64,000 nt of DNA from DATEDA01 sp963827595 (GTDB lineage Bacteria; Pseudomonadota; Gammaproteobacteria; Burkholderiales; SG8-39), in assembly GCA_963827595.1 (NCBI GenBank), contig CAWHBT010000016.1:1-64000 (forward strand), written 5' to 3'. The translations under genes were made by a program, and so were the position numbers. How positions within the stretch are numbered: position 1 is the first letter of the stretch; every line of letters starts with the position of its first letter. Below, piece by piece: positions 33,140 to 41,110 of the stretch. A model generated the notes under the pieces. That model had not been told where the DNA came from. It searched no databases and was given only the letters and a program-made list of their open reading frames with translations.

Positions 33140-33743
33140 GATGAAAGGCTACCCCCCGCGGTGGCTCGCAGTACGAGCCCTCGTCGTCATCGTCATCGCC
33201 GTCAGCACCGCTTCCGTTTTCGCCGCGCCCTGGGTGGTCGAGGGCCGCGTGGTAGGCGTCTCCGTGGGCGACACCATCACAGTCCTCGACTCCGATAAGA
33301 AGCAGCACAAGGTCCGCATCAACGGCATCGACGCCCCAGAGAAGGGGCAGGCGTTTGGCGACCGGTCGCGCCAAAGCCTTGCTCAGATGACGTACGGAAA
33401 AGACGCCCGGATCGAGTGCCACAAGGTCGACCGTTTCGGGCGCGAGGTGTGCAAGGTGTGGGTCCAGCCGAGTGGCTGCCCACGCTGCGGCAAGACGCTC
33501 GACGTGGGGCTCGCGCAGATCAGCGTCGGGTTGGCCTGGTGGTTCAGGCGCTACGCGAACGAGCAGTCGGCTGAGGACTGCGGGCGCTACGAAAGCGAGG
33601 AGGAGGAAGCCCGCCTACGGAAGCGCGGGCTGTGGGTGGACGCGAAGCCCGTGCCGCCGTGGGAGTGGCGAGATAAGGGCCGGGCCGCCGACCGCGCGGC
33701 TACTCAGCCGCTAGCCGGTCTCGGCGAGGTTCACCTTCGCTGA
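33138..33743 (+). CDS. Secreted thermonuclease (SNase fold), island copy 1
   Basis: A 201-residue protein has a signal peptide (ALVVIVIAVSTASVFAAPW) and a staphylococcal-nuclease OB-fold. VVGVSVGDTITVLD, VRINGIDAPEKGQAFGDRSR (catalytic Arg-Asp region) and DRFGREVCKVWV are visible, and LAWWFRRYANEQS leads to the C-terminal motif LWVDAKPVPPWEWRDKG. An insert with CPRCGK may bind metal. It would cleave DNA or RNA outside the cytoplasm. Divergent from the small CxxH gene. Confidence 0.85.
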   Translation: MMKGYPPRWLAVRALVVIVIAVSTASVFAAPWVVEGRVVGVSVGDTITVLDSDKKQHKVRINGIDAPEKGQAFGDRSRQSLAQMTYGKDARIECHKVDRFGREVCKVWVQPSGCPRCGKTLDVGLAQISVGLAWWFRRYANEQSAEDCGRYESEEEEARLRKRGLWVDAKPVPPWEWRDKGRAADRAATQPLAGLGEVHLR

Positions 33744-33965
33744 CGCGTCCGGATCCGGGACGAGATTGAGATGGCGCTTCGCCTCGCGAGGAAAAAGGTG
33801 ACGCTGCACAACAGGCAAGGATCCGATTCGCTCCCGCGAATCCTGTGCCTTGATCTCCCGAGCGATCCGCGCGAGAGTGTCCGCGACATTCGTCTGTACA
33901 GCAGGCGTATACCGAAAAGCGCTCGACAGGCACGATAGGTGCCCCTTCGGCAGGGTCTTCGCCAT
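33711..33965 (-). CDS. KTLPKGH small protein, paralogue 2
   Basis: An 84-residue protein starts at ATG 33965, with AAGGAGG eight bases upstream (the ATG two codons earlier lies too close to it). It reads MAKTLPKGHLSCLSSAFRYT, then PAVQTNVADTLARIAREIKA and a longer tail than paralogue 1. It overlaps the 3' end of the thermonuclease by 33 bp, tail to tail. Confidence 0.65.
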   Translation of the reverse strand: MAKTLPKGHLSCLSSAFRYTPAVQTNVADTLARIAREIKAQDSRERIGSLPVVQRHLFPREAKRHLNLVPDPDASAKVNLAETG

Positions 33966-34019
33966 AGTCATTTCCTCCTTACGTACCGCTGGGCCATCCA
34001 GCGTTGCTCGCGGGGTACT

Positions 34020-34136
34020 TCAGGTAGCCAAGATCGCAAGCAAAAACGCGACGACGGCGAGGAGCGCTGCCACGCGCACGTCCTGCCAGACAGCGCGCAT
34101 GGCGTCGTCGTAGACCGGTGCCGGTTTCGAGATCAT
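34020..34136 (-). CDS. Tiny single-span membrane protein
   Basis: A 38-residue protein, MISKPAPVYDDAMRAVWQDV followed by RVAALLAVVAFLLAILAT, has a short charged head and one C-terminal helix. Size and shape recall small regulatory or toxic membrane peptides, though this is only resemblance. AGGAG lies 12 bases upstream. It is transcribed in line with paralogue 2. Confidence 0.45.
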   Translation of the reverse strand: MISKPAPVYDDAMRAVWQDVRVAALLAVVAFLLAILAT

Positions 34137-34413
34137 CGCAGCGGGTCGCTCCTATCCTCGGCGCGCCCGTGGGTCAAGGCGAGCTGGCGCGTCGGCAAGA
34201 AAAGCCTAGCCCCTCTTGCGTGCGCCGACAGTCAAAGATCGTGAACTTCCGGGCCGGGGGTGCTGTCGGCGACCGGCGCTACTGATCGGGCGCCCAGTCT
34301 TGCCTATCGACGAAGTCCCAACGCTCCCCGCCTTGGCCGTCGGCACGCCTTGCACACAAGCGACGTTGACTCACGATCCTTTGTAGGAATCTGGCGTAAG
34401 GGGTTGAGCCGTG

Positions 34414-34536
34414 TCATCCTACTGTCGGTTGGTACGACTCATGCAACGTTGGCTGCGGCGGCCGAATCGTGCCGACCACGGCCGGCGCACCAAACTCCAC
34501 CGTGGGCACGAGGAAGAGCGCGAGCCAGCGCCTCAT
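34414..34536 (-). CDS. Possible tiny exported peptide
   Basis: A 40-residue frame begins MRRWLALFLVPTVEFGAPAV, behind GGGAGAAGATTTGAGCG. It looks like a signal peptide with a very short mature part. Weak support. The rest of 34137-34654 holds nothing I can name. Confidence 0.3.
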   Translation of the reverse strand: MRRWLALFLVPTVEFGAPAVVGTIRPPQPTLHESYQPTVG

Positions 34537-34654
34537 CGCTCAAATCTTCTCCCGGTCGCACTCTCGGGGCCAGCCGCGCAGCAACCAGGAATCGCGCACA
34601 CGGTGTGACGATCTTTCACGCTTGCCTTGAGCGGAACGCAATAGGCTTTGCCTC

Positions 34655-34730
34655 AGGCGGATAGCTCAACGGGAGAGCGTCGGTAGCCACACGGGGGCCA
34701 AAGGGTGAGGATGCGAGTCCCTCTTCGCCT
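34655..34730 (+). tRNA. tRNA-like sequence, unusual anticodon arm
   Basis: This 76-nt segment folds like a tRNA at its ends. AGGCGGA pairs with TTCGCCT as an acceptor, GCTC/GAGC make the D arm, and GAGGA TGCGAGT CCCTC makes a T arm with one mismatch. The anticodon arm (TCGGTAGCCACACGGGGG) pairs poorly and the loop is atypical. If read as TAGCCAC the anticodon would be GCC (Gly). No CCA is encoded. It may be a degenerate or mobile-element tRNA or a tRNA-like att relic. Confidence 0.45.
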
Positions 34731-34739
34731 AATGCTCTC

Positions 34740-34961
34740 GTGCTAAACCTTCGGCCAGTAAGCACGTCGATGTTCAAGCTTCTGCAGAACAGGCAGGCCA
34801 CGGTGCTCCGGAGGCGACAGCAGTCGGACGCGCCCGTTACCACGTCTGCTGTTGACAAAGCTCTCCCTGATAGACCCTCACTAGAGGGCTACACGATCGA
34901 TGGACTTCGGCCTGAGCAGGTGACCGATTTCTTTAGAAGGCTTAAGAGATACCAGCGCTAG
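34740..34961 (+). CDS. Small hypothetical protein after the tRNA-like element
   Basis: A 73-residue frame starts at GTG 34740; the inner ATG at MFKLLQNRQATVLRRRQQ is possible. It is basic and then acidic (SLEGYTIDGLRPEQVTDFFR) and ends RLKRYQR. Unknown family. Confidence 0.4.
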   Translation: MLNLRPVSTSMFKLLQNRQATVLRRRQQSDAPVTTSAVDKALPDRPSLEGYTIDGLRPEQVTDFFRRLKRYQR

Positions 34962-35077
34962 GCGGTCGCGTGGAGCTTCGCCGCTTCTGCTTCTCTGCCT
35001 CACGCGATGGCCTGCAACCCTGTTACGCTCGGTGTGAAGTCCGCGGGGACACGCGAGCATACACCAGGGAGAACGAA

Positions 35078-35311
35078 ATGGATGTTCTAGAGCGGATGAT
35101 CCGCGACGGCAAAGTCACGGCTTCCGAGATCGTGGAGCGGGCATCTCTTGAGAGACTCGATGACGTCCTCACGATGCTGAAGCGCCATCGGCCCACGGCG
35201 GAAATCCGCACCGTGTTGCTGGAGCGGATCGCCCGCTCGCCGCTCGATCAGTTTAATCAGCTGAAGGCAATCTACTTCCATCACTGTATTGACGGGGCCG
35301 GGGCGCAATAG
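35078..35311 (+). CDS. Small helical hypothetical protein
   Basis: A 77-residue protein starts at ATG 35078 behind AGGGAGAACG. It begins MDVLERMIRDGKVTASEIVE and consists of predicted helices (LERLDDVLTMLKRHRPTAEI, RTVLLERIARSPLDQFNQLK). Unknown function. Confidence 0.6.
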   Translation: MDVLERMIRDGKVTASEIVERASLERLDDVLTMLKRHRPTAEIRTVLLERIARSPLDQFNQLKAIYFHHCIDGAGAQ

Positions 35312-35353
35312 CTCGCAGCTCCCTGCGCGGCGGGATTCGCGTTTTAGGCATGG

Positions 35354-35563
35354 CTACCGGAGCTCGGCCGGGCGCGAAACGCGGAACGGTAAAGCGTCAT
35401 CCGCCCCAGGCGCCCGCTCCCACAGGCCGCACGGGAATACCACAACAATCCGATGGTGTGAGCACCATAGGTGCCAGCCGTCAGGCGTCCCGGTTGCGTG
35501 CCGGCAGACCCGGCAATTGCGCTCGGGCACGCCTCGCCAGGGGTTGAAGTAGCCTCCTGACAT
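35354..35563 (-). CDS. Small CxxC/CxxH zinc-type protein of the nuclease module
   Basis: A 69-residue protein, MSGGYFNPWRGVPERNCRVC followed by RHATGTPDGWHLWCSHHRIV. CRVC and CSHH are spaced by 13 residues (C-x2-C...C-x2-H), a likely one-zinc knuckle. The core FPCGLWERAPGADD follows. It is divergent from the second thermonuclease, its start one base from that gene's start, inside a GTAGCCT...AGGCTAC dyad. Function unknown. I know of no named family. Confidence 0.7.
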   Translation of the reverse strand: MSGGYFNPWRGVPERNCRVCRHATGTPDGWHLWCSHHRIVVVFPCGLWERAPGADDALPFRVSRPAELR

Positions 35564-35564
35564 A

Positions 35565-36114
35565 TTGCAAGGCTACAGAGCGCGGTGGCTTGCTATGCGA
35601 GCCTATGCGCTCGTCCTCGCCGTCTTCTCTCTCTCGGCACTTGCCGCCCCGTGGACACTCGAGGGCCGCGTGGTGGCCGTCTCCGATGGCGACACGCTTA
35701 CGCTCCTCGACGACGCGAAGCGCCAGCACAAGGTCCGCATCAACGGGATCGACGCCCCCGAGAAGGGCCAGGCATTTGGTGACCGGTCGCGCCCGAGTCT
35801 CGCGCAGATGGCCCATGGGAAGGACCCCCCGATCGAGTGCCACAAGACCGACCGTTTCGGGCGCGAGGTGTGCAAGGTATGGGTCGAGCCACTCGACTGC
35901 CCTCGCTGCGGCAAAGACGCTCGACGTTGGCCTCGCGCAGATCAGCGTCGGGCTAGCGTGGTGGTTCAGGCGCTACGCCGACGAGCAGTCGCTCGAGGAT
36001 CGCGGGCGCTACAAGAGCGAAGAGGAGGAAGCCCGCCTACGGAAGCGCGGGTTGTGGTCGGACGCTGCTCCCGTGCCGCCGTGGGAGTGGCGGAAGAAGG
36101 CGGGCCGCGAGTAG
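35565..36114 (+). pseudogene. Secreted thermonuclease, island copy 2, frameshifted
   Basis: It has the same plan as copy 1: signal peptide (ALVLAVFSLSALAAPW), VRINGIDAPEKGQAFGDRSR and DRFGREVCKVWVEPLDCPRC. Then GGCAAAGACGC at 35911 replaces GGCAAGACGC of copy 1, one extra A. The +1 frame carries on LDVGLAQISVGLAWWFRRYA to LWSDAAPVPPWEWRKKAGRE. Correcting one base gives a full 182-residue enzyme. In the homopolymer context a sequencing error is quite possible. Confidence 0.8.
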
Positions 36115-36434
36115 GCCCGCGCATCGGATAAGCCTGAATAGGTCCGTCGCTGCCGTCGGTCTTGCTACGGCAGTGTCAAATTGCGCGCCTCGTCTGAATA
36201 TTCGTTCGCCTCACGCGGAAAAGTCGGAGCAGACTGAGCGCCTTCTAGACACCGCCGGACTAGTAGGGGGTGGACGATGCTCCGAGTCACACGCACCGCC
36301 AACAGGCTGTTGAGCGGGTTCGCTGCGGTCGGGATCACCCTGGCATTCCAGCTTGCTCATCCAACCCATTGTTTATGACTCGCCCTGGCAACTCGTTTGC
36401 TAGATCAGGCCGTCAAGCTTCGAGGAGATCCCCA
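36115..36434. other. Stretch without a supported gene
   Basis: Upstream region of the next PEP-CTERM gene. TCTAGACACCGCCGG and an AACAGGCTGTTGAGCGG near 36301 faintly resemble an IS5 end, but no element follows. Confidence 0.35.
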
Positions 36435-37226
36435 ATGCTCAAGTACCGTGGGGTACAGGCACTGGCCATCTGGGCCGGTCTCGGTTTCTGCTCCGTGGCA
36501 ACGGGGGAGATCGTTTCGTTTGACTATACCGTCACATCCTTCTTCAACGTGTCGTCCGTGGTGTGGGAGAACCCCGCAGGCGGCGACGCGAATTCAACGG
36601 CGGCGGCTGCGCAGCTCGCATGGGGCACCGGGCCCTCCGGGCAAAGCATGCTGACGATCCAGGGCAGTCCTGCGATGGGTACCGTTGTCACCAACGGTGC
36701 TCCTGCGCCGACCCAGCTGTTCACGCACATCAACAATCCCATTAACGGTGCGACGCTGGACTCGGTCACCATAACGACGACGCTGTCGCTGACGTGGGCT
36801 GCGCCTCCTGGCCCGGCGCCGGGTGCGATCGGACCGGTCTCCGCGGACTTCCTGGTGAACTTCAAGGAGACGCCCAACGTTCCGGGCGTAGGCGGTTGCG
36901 TGGTGGGCGCGCCACCGTGCCCGGACATCTTCGCGCTGAGCGGAGCCCTCAACGCGTTCTCCTTCAGCCCGGGAGACGGGTCCACGTACTTCGTGAGCAT
37001 CATCGAAACGACGGGTAACCTGAGTCTCTTGCCCCCGGCGGCGTGCGCGGCGGCGGGCGCCGCATCACCCTGCATCGGGTTCGTCACACCCGAGAACGAC
37101 GAGACGCCCGCGCAGTTCGCCTTCCTGATCACCACGGGTTTCCCCCCTCTCCCCGAGCCCGGATCGCTCGCCCTCTTGGGTGTGGCGACGCTCGCACTGG
37201 CGCTCGTTCGGCGACGGCGCCCATAG
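36435..37226 (+). CDS. PEP-CTERM sorting-domain protein
   Basis: A 263-residue protein starts at ATG 36435 behind GAGGAGAT. Signal peptide VQALAIWAGLGFCSVATGEI. The body has beta-rich repeats with THINNPINGATLDSVTITTT and an NFKETPNVPGVGGCVVGAPP segment. The C-terminal tag LPEPGSLALLGVATLALALV plus RRRRP marks an exosortase substrate. Function beyond export unknown. Confidence 0.85.
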   Translation: MLKYRGVQALAIWAGLGFCSVATGEIVSFDYTVTSFFNVSSVVWENPAGGDANSTAAAAQLAWGTGPSGQSMLTIQGSPAMGTVVTNGAPAPTQLFTHINNPINGATLDSVTITTTLSLTWAAPPGPAPGAIGPVSADFLVNFKETPNVPGVGGCVVGAPPCPDIFALSGALNAFSFSPGDGSTYFVSIIETTGNLSLLPPAACAAAGAASPCIGFVTPENDETPAQFAFLITTGFPPLPEPGSLALLGVATLALALVRRRRP

Positions 37227-37306
37227 CGGAAAAGCCGGGGCAGACTGCCAACCGGCGTTCAGGCCATCGGAGGGGGCGGTCATGAGCTGCATACCCGGCA
37301 ATTGGC

Positions 37307-38347
37307 GTGAGGAGCGAGCGGGGCATCACACGGCGCCGGAAGATCTCAACCCAACACCTCGTTGCGTGCCTCTTGTGGTGCGCAACCTCGGCCGTTGGCG
37401 CCCCCCTATATCGGGTTACCGACCTCGGGTTCAATGCGGTCACGATGAATGACCGCGGGCAGATTGTAGGCAGCGACGGAGTGGGCGGGGTAATCTGGAA
37501 TCGTGGTTCCGGAATCACTCACATCGGCCCAGGCGCTGCGCGAGACATCAACAGATTTGGCCGCGTCGTGGGAGCGAGCAGCGGAGGACAAGGGTGGATC
37601 TGGGATCCATTTTTCGGTTTCGTTCAGCCGAACGGCCTAAACGAGCCTGGGGCGATCAACGACCTCGGCCAAGTCGCCGGCGCGAACACATTCGCCGTCA
37701 CCGGAGGTTACCTGTGGGATCCGACTTTTGGATTCACTACGATCGCCCCTCCTCCTCTTGATCTCATCGTGCGCGACATGAACAACCTGGGGGAGGTCGT
37801 CGTGTGGGAGCATCCCCACCCAGAGGGCCAGGGCTGGTACTGGAGGCCCGGATTTCCGGCAGCGGAGCCCATACTTACGTTCTTTGTTGGCTGGGGTCAG
37901 AATGTGAGGGGCATTAACGAAGTTGGACAGATTGCAGGGACGCTCGCGTTTGTAGATATTGGCCCTCCGGGATGCAGCAATTTTATCTGCTACCGATCGG
38001 TTATTTGGACCGACCTCGAACCGCAAGTTATCGGGCTTGGCGAAGCATGGGATATCAATGATCTCGGATGGGTCGTGGGTGGCCGTGGAGCGCCCCCTGC
38101 GCCCGCAGGATTTGCTTTTCTCTGGAGTCCGAGTTCTGGACTCCTTGACCTTAACAGCCTGATAAGTCCCTCCGACCCGCTGCATGGCCACGTAACATTC
38201 GCTGTGGGTACATCAATCAACAATCGTGGGCAGATCATTGCCGATCACCGCTACTTGCTCACGCCAATACCCGAGCCCGCCACCCTCGCGCTCCTCGGCA
38301 TCGCCCTCGCTGGCCTGGGCCTCGCTCGACGCCGCAAGCTGCACTGA
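37307..38347 (+). CDS. PEP-CTERM protein with HAF-type repeats
   Basis: A 346-residue protein starts at GTG 37307 with a signal (HLVACLLWCATSAVGAPLYR). It contains repeated HAF-like units: AVTMNDRGQIVGSDGVGGVI, AINDLGQVAGANTFAVTGGY, GINEVGQIAGTLAFVD and DINDLGWVVGGRG, a beta-propeller-like extracellular repeat. The tag IPEPATLALLGIALAGLGLA plus RRRKLH ends it. The last 25 codons are nearly identical in DNA to those at 8163 and 8834. Confidence 0.85.
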   Translation: MRSERGITRRRKISTQHLVACLLWCATSAVGAPLYRVTDLGFNAVTMNDRGQIVGSDGVGGVIWNRGSGITHIGPGAARDINRFGRVVGASSGGQGWIWDPFFGFVQPNGLNEPGAINDLGQVAGANTFAVTGGYLWDPTFGFTTIAPPPLDLIVRDMNNLGEVVVWEHPHPEGQGWYWRPGFPAAEPILTFFVGWGQNVRGINEVGQIAGTLAFVDIGPPGCSNFICYRSVIWTDLEPQVIGLGEAWDINDLGWVVGGRGAPPAPAGFAFLWSPSSGLLDLNSLISPSDPLHGHVTFAVGTSINNRGQIIADHRYLLTPIPEPATLALLGIALAGLGLARRRKLH

Positions 38348-38368
38348 GCCGCACCGAGCGCATACGAA

Positions 38369-38395
38369 CTCCGCCCGCGTGGCGGGGTTTTCGTT
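38369..38395 (+). terminator. Rho-independent terminator
   Basis: A CCGCC-CGCGT-GGCGG stem is followed by GGTTTTCGTTT, 22 bp past the PEP-CTERM stop. Confidence 0.6.
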
Positions 38396-38402
38396 TGTGA
38401 GT

Positions 38403-38459
38403 CTGTGGAAGGACGCGAAGCCGGTGCCGCCGTGGGAGTGGCGGCGAGTTGCTCGCTGA
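38403..38459 (+). pseudogene. Orphan 3' end of a thermonuclease gene
   Basis: The frame reads LWKDAKPVPPWEWRRVAR and TGA, again only the last 18 codons of the nuclease family. It directly follows the terminator of the PEP-CTERM gene. Confidence 0.7.
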
Positions 38460-38743
38460 CCGCAATAAGTTCACGAGCGCGCGGCCGCTAGTGTCGAGCG
38501 GCCTTACAAACCGCGGTTGACAGCGCGCCCGAGGAGCGTAACGTGACATGCATCGGTGACTATTCCCGGCGGGGGCAGTCCCGTCACTGCGCAGGCAGCG
38601 ATGCTCAAGCAGGCACGTCTACTGCTGATCGGCCTCATGGGCCTGAGTGCCGCGCCAAGCACTGATTCCGCCCTTCCTCCGTTCACGCCGCATCTATGCG
38701 GCTCCCTTGGCCCCTCAGGCCACGATTCAAAGGGGGATCGACG
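38460..38743. other. Stretch without a supported gene
   Basis: Only the upstream region of the next gene is seen, with AGGGGGATCGACG as its ribosome site at the end. Confidence 0.3.
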
Positions 38744-39364
38744 ATGAGACAGAAGCAAGTAACGGGGTTAGCACTCCTTTTCGCAACGATATGCGCCGTA
38801 GCGACTGCAAGGGCGGCCCTTATCACGATCGATTTCAACTCGGCTGCGCCCTGCTTGATCTGCCTTGTCCCTTACGACGAAGATGGCTTCCAGTTGACGC
38901 CGATATCAGGTCATTACGACATCGTACCGACGCCCACGCCGCCTGCTTTTGGAATCGCACCGTCGTTGGATGGGACGAATTGGATGGGCATAGACAGCAA
39001 TGTGGTTGCTCCCCCCGTAATGCGGCTGGACCATGCAGGTGCGTCTTTCACGTTGAGGGAGCTGGACGCGCACTGGGAGTCCCACCTTCACGTCAGGTCA
39101 TCCAACGGCGGAGAATTCAATCCTCCATTCCCGCCCGGTGCCCCGAGCGCGACGTTCGCCTTTGCCGGGCCTGCCTGGACCTCGGTGGCATGGATCGAGT
39201 TCTATACTGTTATGGATCCCGGTTTGCCGTTCGGTTTCGATAACATTCTTCTTGAAATCCCAGAGCCTTCGTCGCTCGCTCTTGTTGCGTTGGCGATGAT
39301 TACGCTCACGTTCGCACTGCGAAGAAGCTCAAACACGTTCGCGCTGCGAAGAAAGTCAAAATAG
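38744..39364 (+). CDS. PEP-CTERM sorting-domain protein
   Basis: A 206-residue protein starts at ATG 38744 behind AGGGGGATCGACG. Signal peptide VTGLALLFATICAVATARAA. A single beta-sandwich-like domain has ITIDFNSAAPCLICLVPYDE and a final FYTVMDPGLPFGFDNILLE strand, common to PEP-CTERM proteins. The tag IPEPSSLALVALAMITLTFA is followed by a short duplication (TFALRR twice) in the Arg tail. Confidence 0.85.
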   Translation: MRQKQVTGLALLFATICAVATARAALITIDFNSAAPCLICLVPYDEDGFQLTPISGHYDIVPTPTPPAFGIAPSLDGTNWMGIDSNVVAPPVMRLDHAGASFTLRELDAHWESHLHVRSSNGGEFNPPFPPGAPSATFAFAGPAWTSVAWIEFYTVMDPGLPFGFDNILLEIPEPSSLALVALAMITLTFALRRSSNTFALRRKSK

Positions 39365-39471
39365 CCATACGCGCAGCCGTTCTGTCTGATCCCGCATCGC
39401 GCGCCGAACGTTCACGCCTTCATCGAGAATAATTTCGACATAGCGTTCTCGTCTCCACGGCACGATGCGTC

Positions 39472-39600
39472 CGGCGCCGGACGGCTGGCATCTGTGGTGC
39501 GAGCGTCATCGGATCGTGGTCGTCTTTCCCTGCGGGCTCTGGGAGCGGGAGCCGGGGCGGACGAATCGGAGAAGGAGCTGCCGACGCTCGCGCTCCGGCC
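39472..39600 (+). pseudogene. Frameshifted remnant of the small CxxC/CxxH gene
   Basis: The DNA encodes APDGWHLWCERHRIVVVFPC and GLWEREPG. One base then appears to be missing relative to the copy at 40886, so ADESEKELPTLALRPLE follows in another frame. The CxxC part is lost. 39365-39471 and 39601-39898 hold no supported gene. Confidence 0.6.
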
Positions 39601-39898
39601 GCTCGAGGCCCAATGGTTCGACGACGGCGGCCCCGACGTGAACTTCCGAAGCCCTGCGCGCCGCCCGTGGCTAAAAACGCGGTTGGCAAATACTCAGGAT
39701 TTCGATAGGCGCGTCGGGAGCGCAGGTGGACGCCGCTGACCGGCGTCGCGTGCCGCTGGACGTAACAGGCTGTATAACTCGAACCGCTCGGGGGGAGGAA
39801 ATCAGATACGCGAGTTGGCCGATCAGGGTCGAGCGATTGGGCTGAACGCGCTTGACCCGTAGCACCGGGCCTTGCTGTTTTCGGTGGTTACTACGGCT

Positions 39899-40570
39899 TC
39901 ACGAGCATTCGAGGGTGCGACAGTGTAGGGCACCGGCGAGTGCCACGAGACCCATTACCAAGAGGAGGAGGACGGAAGGTTCCGCAACTTCGTTGAACGG
40001 GAACGCTGCCCGCACCTCGCGTGGCGTGAAGCCGGCGAAACGGTCCGCGCCAGCAGGTGGAGGGAGCGGGACATCCTCTTGGCCCGAACCCGCCGGGTCG
40101 GTGAAAATATTGACGCTGACGAGCGTGCCGATGCTGTCCGGGTCCGAGAGGGTTCCGCCGAATCGGACGATGTTAGTGTCGTTGAACAAAGATTGGACCG
40201 AAAACTCCTCTGCACCATTGTCGGCGATGTAGTCGAAGATCTCGATGCCGGAGCCACTGATCCTCACTCGCGGCAGATCCGGAAAATCCACGTCGTCCGC
40301 CAGGTCGAAGTGTTGACCGAAGACGGTGATGTGCAGCGACTCCAATATCGATGCATTGCCGCCGTACGCGGCGCTGCCTTCGGGGACCCACGTATCCGGT
40401 GGGGCGGTCTCCGTGCTGAAGCCACCGACGTAGCTGTTACCGGCGAGTGTGCCGGTCGTGAACTCGACTTGGAACGTGAAGGCCGCGGCGCGAACTTCGG
40501 TCGTGCCGCAGGCGAAAGCCCCGACCAACGCGACCAAAACCAAGATTGCCGAGCGGAATCGCTGTGTCAT
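39899..40570 (-). CDS. Exported protein with degenerate PEP-CTERM-like tail
   Basis: A 223-residue protein has a signal peptide (SAILVLVALVGAFACGTTEV) and a beta-rich body (FQVEFTTGTLAGNSYVGGFS, typical of many PEP-CTERM proteins). Its C-terminal segment is VAEPSVLLLLVMGLVALAGA, with AEPS in place of PEPS and only one Arg in the tail. It is probably an exosortase-type substrate or an anchor derived from one. Confidence 0.7.
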   Translation of the reverse strand: MTQRFRSAILVLVALVGAFACGTTEVRAAAFTFQVEFTTGTLAGNSYVGGFSTETAPPDTWVPEGSAAYGGNASILESLHITVFGQHFDLADDVDFPDLPRVRISGSGIEIFDYIADNGAEEFSVQSLFNDTNIVRFGGTLSDPDSIGTLVSVNIFTDPAGSGQEDVPLPPPAGADRFAGFTPREVRAAFPFNEVAEPSVLLLLVMGLVALAGALHCRTLECS

Positions 40571-40885
40571 GCGGCTTCCTTACGACCGTTTGTTGCCGGC
40601 GTGTCAAGCGCGGCACGCCACCAAGCGTGCTCGATGCGCCGTGACCGGGCAATCGGCCATTCGGATGGCTGACTGTGTGCAAGCTAGGCGCCGATTCCGC
40701 AATGATTCGACTAGTTACCTGCCCTGGTACGACCCGGCGGGTAGAGGCTTCCCTGGATTCCTCGACATTCCTCGTGATTACCTGCTGTTGGCAAAGCAGC
40801 AGAACGATAGAAAACTGGAGTGGGCATTTGAAACCTGGTCAAGCGAGGTTTGTAAAGGAGGTCGACCCTGTCGGCCGTAACCAGC
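40571..40885. other. Stretch without a supported gene
   Basis: Upstream region of the divergent genes at 40570 and 40886. AAAGGAGGTCGACC at 40856 is a good ribosome site in front of the next gene. Confidence 0.4.
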
Positions 40886-41110
40886 GTGGCTCGCGTGGCA
40901 AGCCTGCGGCGGCGGGGCGTCTCCGAGCGCGATTGCCGGGTCTGTCGGCACGCGACCGGAACGCCGGACGGCTGGCACCTATGGTGCTCGCGTCACCGGA
41001 TCGTGGTGGTGTTCCCCTGCGCGCTGTGGGAGCGGGAGCCGGGAGCAGACGAATCGGAGAAGAAGTTGCCGCCCGAGCTCACGCTCCGGCTGCTCGAAAC
41101 GCGCTCGTAA
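40886..41110 (+). CDS. Small CxxC/CxxH zinc-type protein, solitary copy
   Basis: A 74-residue protein starts at GTG 40886. RRRGVSERDCRVCRHATGTP and DGWHLWCSRHRIVVVFPCAL retain both CxxC and CxxH. It ends EREPGADESEKKLPPELTLR. The N-terminus differs from the module copies (no GYFNPWR), and no nuclease gene is attached. It is the last gene of the island. Confidence 0.6.
   Translation: MARVASLRRRGVSERDCRVCRHATGTPDGWHLWCSRHRIVVVFPCALWEREPGADESEKKLPPELTLRLLETRS

Noticed and set aside
36290..36325. A fourth IS5 end (AACAGGCTGTTGAGCGG near 36301)
   Set aside because: Only about 11 bases match the terminal repeat, no element or partner end follows, and the match could be chance.
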